Assembly: GCA_030673995.1 (NCBI GenBank)
Contig: DAOUYU010000124.1
Span: 1-5,507, forward strand
Origin: Candidatus Aminicenantota bacterium
GTDB taxonomy: Bacteria > Acidobacteriota > Aminicenantia > Aminicenantales > Aminicenantaceae
Length of the DNA: 5,507 nucleotides
Direction of reading: 5' to 3'
The position numbers were made by a program, and so were the translations under genes. The notes beneath the pieces were generated by a model, which saw only the letters and a program-made list of their open reading frames with translations, was not told the DNA's origin and did not search any database. Of this stretch, positions 4,749-5,507 are shown piece by piece. How positions within the stretch are numbered: the first letter of the stretch is position 1; each line of letters begins with the position of its first letter.

Positions 4749-5507
4749 GAAATCTCTCCATAAATTGGATGTCGTAGTTTCCTTTGATGAAATCTGAATT
4801 GGAAAGAATACTCAAATGAAGTGGGATATTTGTTTTTATTCCAGCAATGGTTGTCATCTCTAGAGCAGTTAACATTTTTTTGATGGCTTCCGGTCGTGTG
4901 GGAGCTCTTGCCACAACTTTCGCAATGAGAGAATCATAGTCAGGAGGGATTTCCCAATTGCAGTAGGCTGCGGAATCTATACGGATTCCTTCTCCTCCCG
5001 GAAGAATAAGGAAGTCAATCTTCCCAGGGGAGGGAAAAAATGTTTCTGCGTCTTCTGCATTTATCCTGCATTCTATACAATGACCGTTTAGTTTTAAATC
5101 ATGGGGAATGGAGAGTTTTTCACCTTTTGCTATCTTGATTTGTTCTTTGATCAAGTCAATTCCGTACACCATTTCGGTTATCGGGTGTTCGACTTGGACT
5201 CTGGTGTTTACTTCCATAAAATAAAATTTCCTGTTCTCATCCACCAAGAACTCAAATGTTCCCAGGCTTTCGTAGCCTATAGAATGCGCTGCTTCCTGTA
5301 CGGCCTTGATTATCTTTCTCCGCAACCTATCATCTATAAAAGGAGAAGGTGTCTCCTCAAGCAATTTCTGGAATTTTCTCTGGATGGAACATTCCCTTTC
5401 TCCCAAGGCGAGAATATTTCCCTTTTTGTCCCCGATGACTTGTATCTCGATGTGGCGGGCTCTAGGGATATATTTTTCCAGATCAAGAGAAGATTCGCCA
5501 AAAGCGG
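4729..5507 (-). CDS. accC: Biotin carboxylase subunit (AccC type), C-terminal part; 5' end beyond the window
   Basis: Biotin carboxylase performs the ATP- and bicarbonate-dependent carboxylation of biotin on BCCP, the first half-reaction of acetyl-CoA carboxylase in fatty acid synthesis. A TTG at 5406 could be mistaken for a start, but the frame runs open to 5505 and reads AFGESSLDLEKYIPRARHIE and then IQVIGDKKGN directly into LGERECSIQRKFQKLLEE. About 259 of roughly 450 residues are therefore visible, matching E. coli AccC from about residue 200. Catalytic-region residues are present: GTFEFL, then FMEVNTRVQVEHPITEM (metal Glu, Asn, Arg and Gln-Val-Glu), CRINAEDAETFFPSPGKI, GIRIDS with the conserved Arg, and PPDYDSLIAKVV. 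The protein ends soon after the biotin-carboxylase C-terminal domain with no BCCP or carboxyltransferase domain, so it is a stand-alone subunit. A pyruvate or propionyl-CoA carboxylase A subunit is the main alternative. Its last 20 bases overlap the convergent M48-like gene. Confidence 0.88.
   Translation of the reverse strand, partial: AFGESSLDLEKYIPRARHIEIQVIGDKKGNILALGERECSIQRKFQKLLEETPSPFIDDRLRRKIIKAVQEAAHSIGYESLGTFEFLVDENRKFYFMEVNTRVQVEHPITEMVYGIDLIKEQIKIAKGEKLSIPHDLKLNGHCIECRINAEDAETFFPSPGKIDFLILPGGEGIRIDSAAYCNWEIPPDYDSLIAKVVARAPTRPEAIKKMLTALEMTTIAGIKTNIPLHLSILSNSDFIKGNYDIQFMERFLNNKNK

Noticed and set aside
5404..5406. TTG as the start of the biotin carboxylase
   Set aside because: The upstream in-frame codons to 5505 encode conserved AccC sequence (EKY, HIEIQV), so the start lies beyond the window.

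Overview
The window looks like chromosomal DNA of an uncultured, Gram-negative-type (diderm) bacterium. It carries a MacA-like periplasmic adaptor and a lipoprotein signal peptide, and the core genes run at moderate GC (sample lines about 45 % by hand count). The gene mix (YIP1-like protein, MacA/LolD-type export genes, M48 lipoprotein with a PA-IL-like domain) reminds me of Acidobacteriota/Aminicenantota-type genomes. That placement is an impression; no marker gene here proves it.

Left edge (1-466): a NUMOD4/HNH homing-endonuclease gene enters from outside the window on the + strand and ends at 403. Its first 300 bases are AT-rich (about 34 % GC by hand count). Opposite it, on the - strand, a strong Shine-Dalgarno (AAGGAGG) at the end of the ABC ATPase gene precedes a TTG start at 466. 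From there a short frame reads like the N-terminus of a YIP1-family membrane protein through its first membrane helix, then loses family resemblance and stops at 293, exactly where the HNH homology begins. The simplest reading is that an HNH element, or an assembly joint, interrupts the YIP1-like gene.

Region 470-2413, - strand: a MacA-like membrane-fusion adaptor, then 3 nt later a LolD/MacB-type ABC ATPase, then the YIP1-like gene. This is one operon of an export machine whose permease is not in the window. The annotatable start of the adaptor (GTG, 2338) lies inside its membrane anchor. The natural start, an ATG at 2381 with a good ribosome binding site, is one base out of frame.

Region 2414-4748, + strand: suhB-type inositol monophosphatase, divergent from the export operon, then a predicted lipoprotein. 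The latter has an M48-peptidase fold whose HExxH motif reads FETGH, followed by a C-terminal PA-IL/LecA-like carbohydrate-binding-type domain.

Right edge (4729-5507), - strand: the C-terminal part of a biotin carboxylase subunit (AccC type), overlapping the lipoprotein gene tail-to-tail by 20 nt and continuing beyond the window. No RNA gene, CRISPR array or convincing hairpin terminator was seen, and no stretch over 300 bases lacks a gene.
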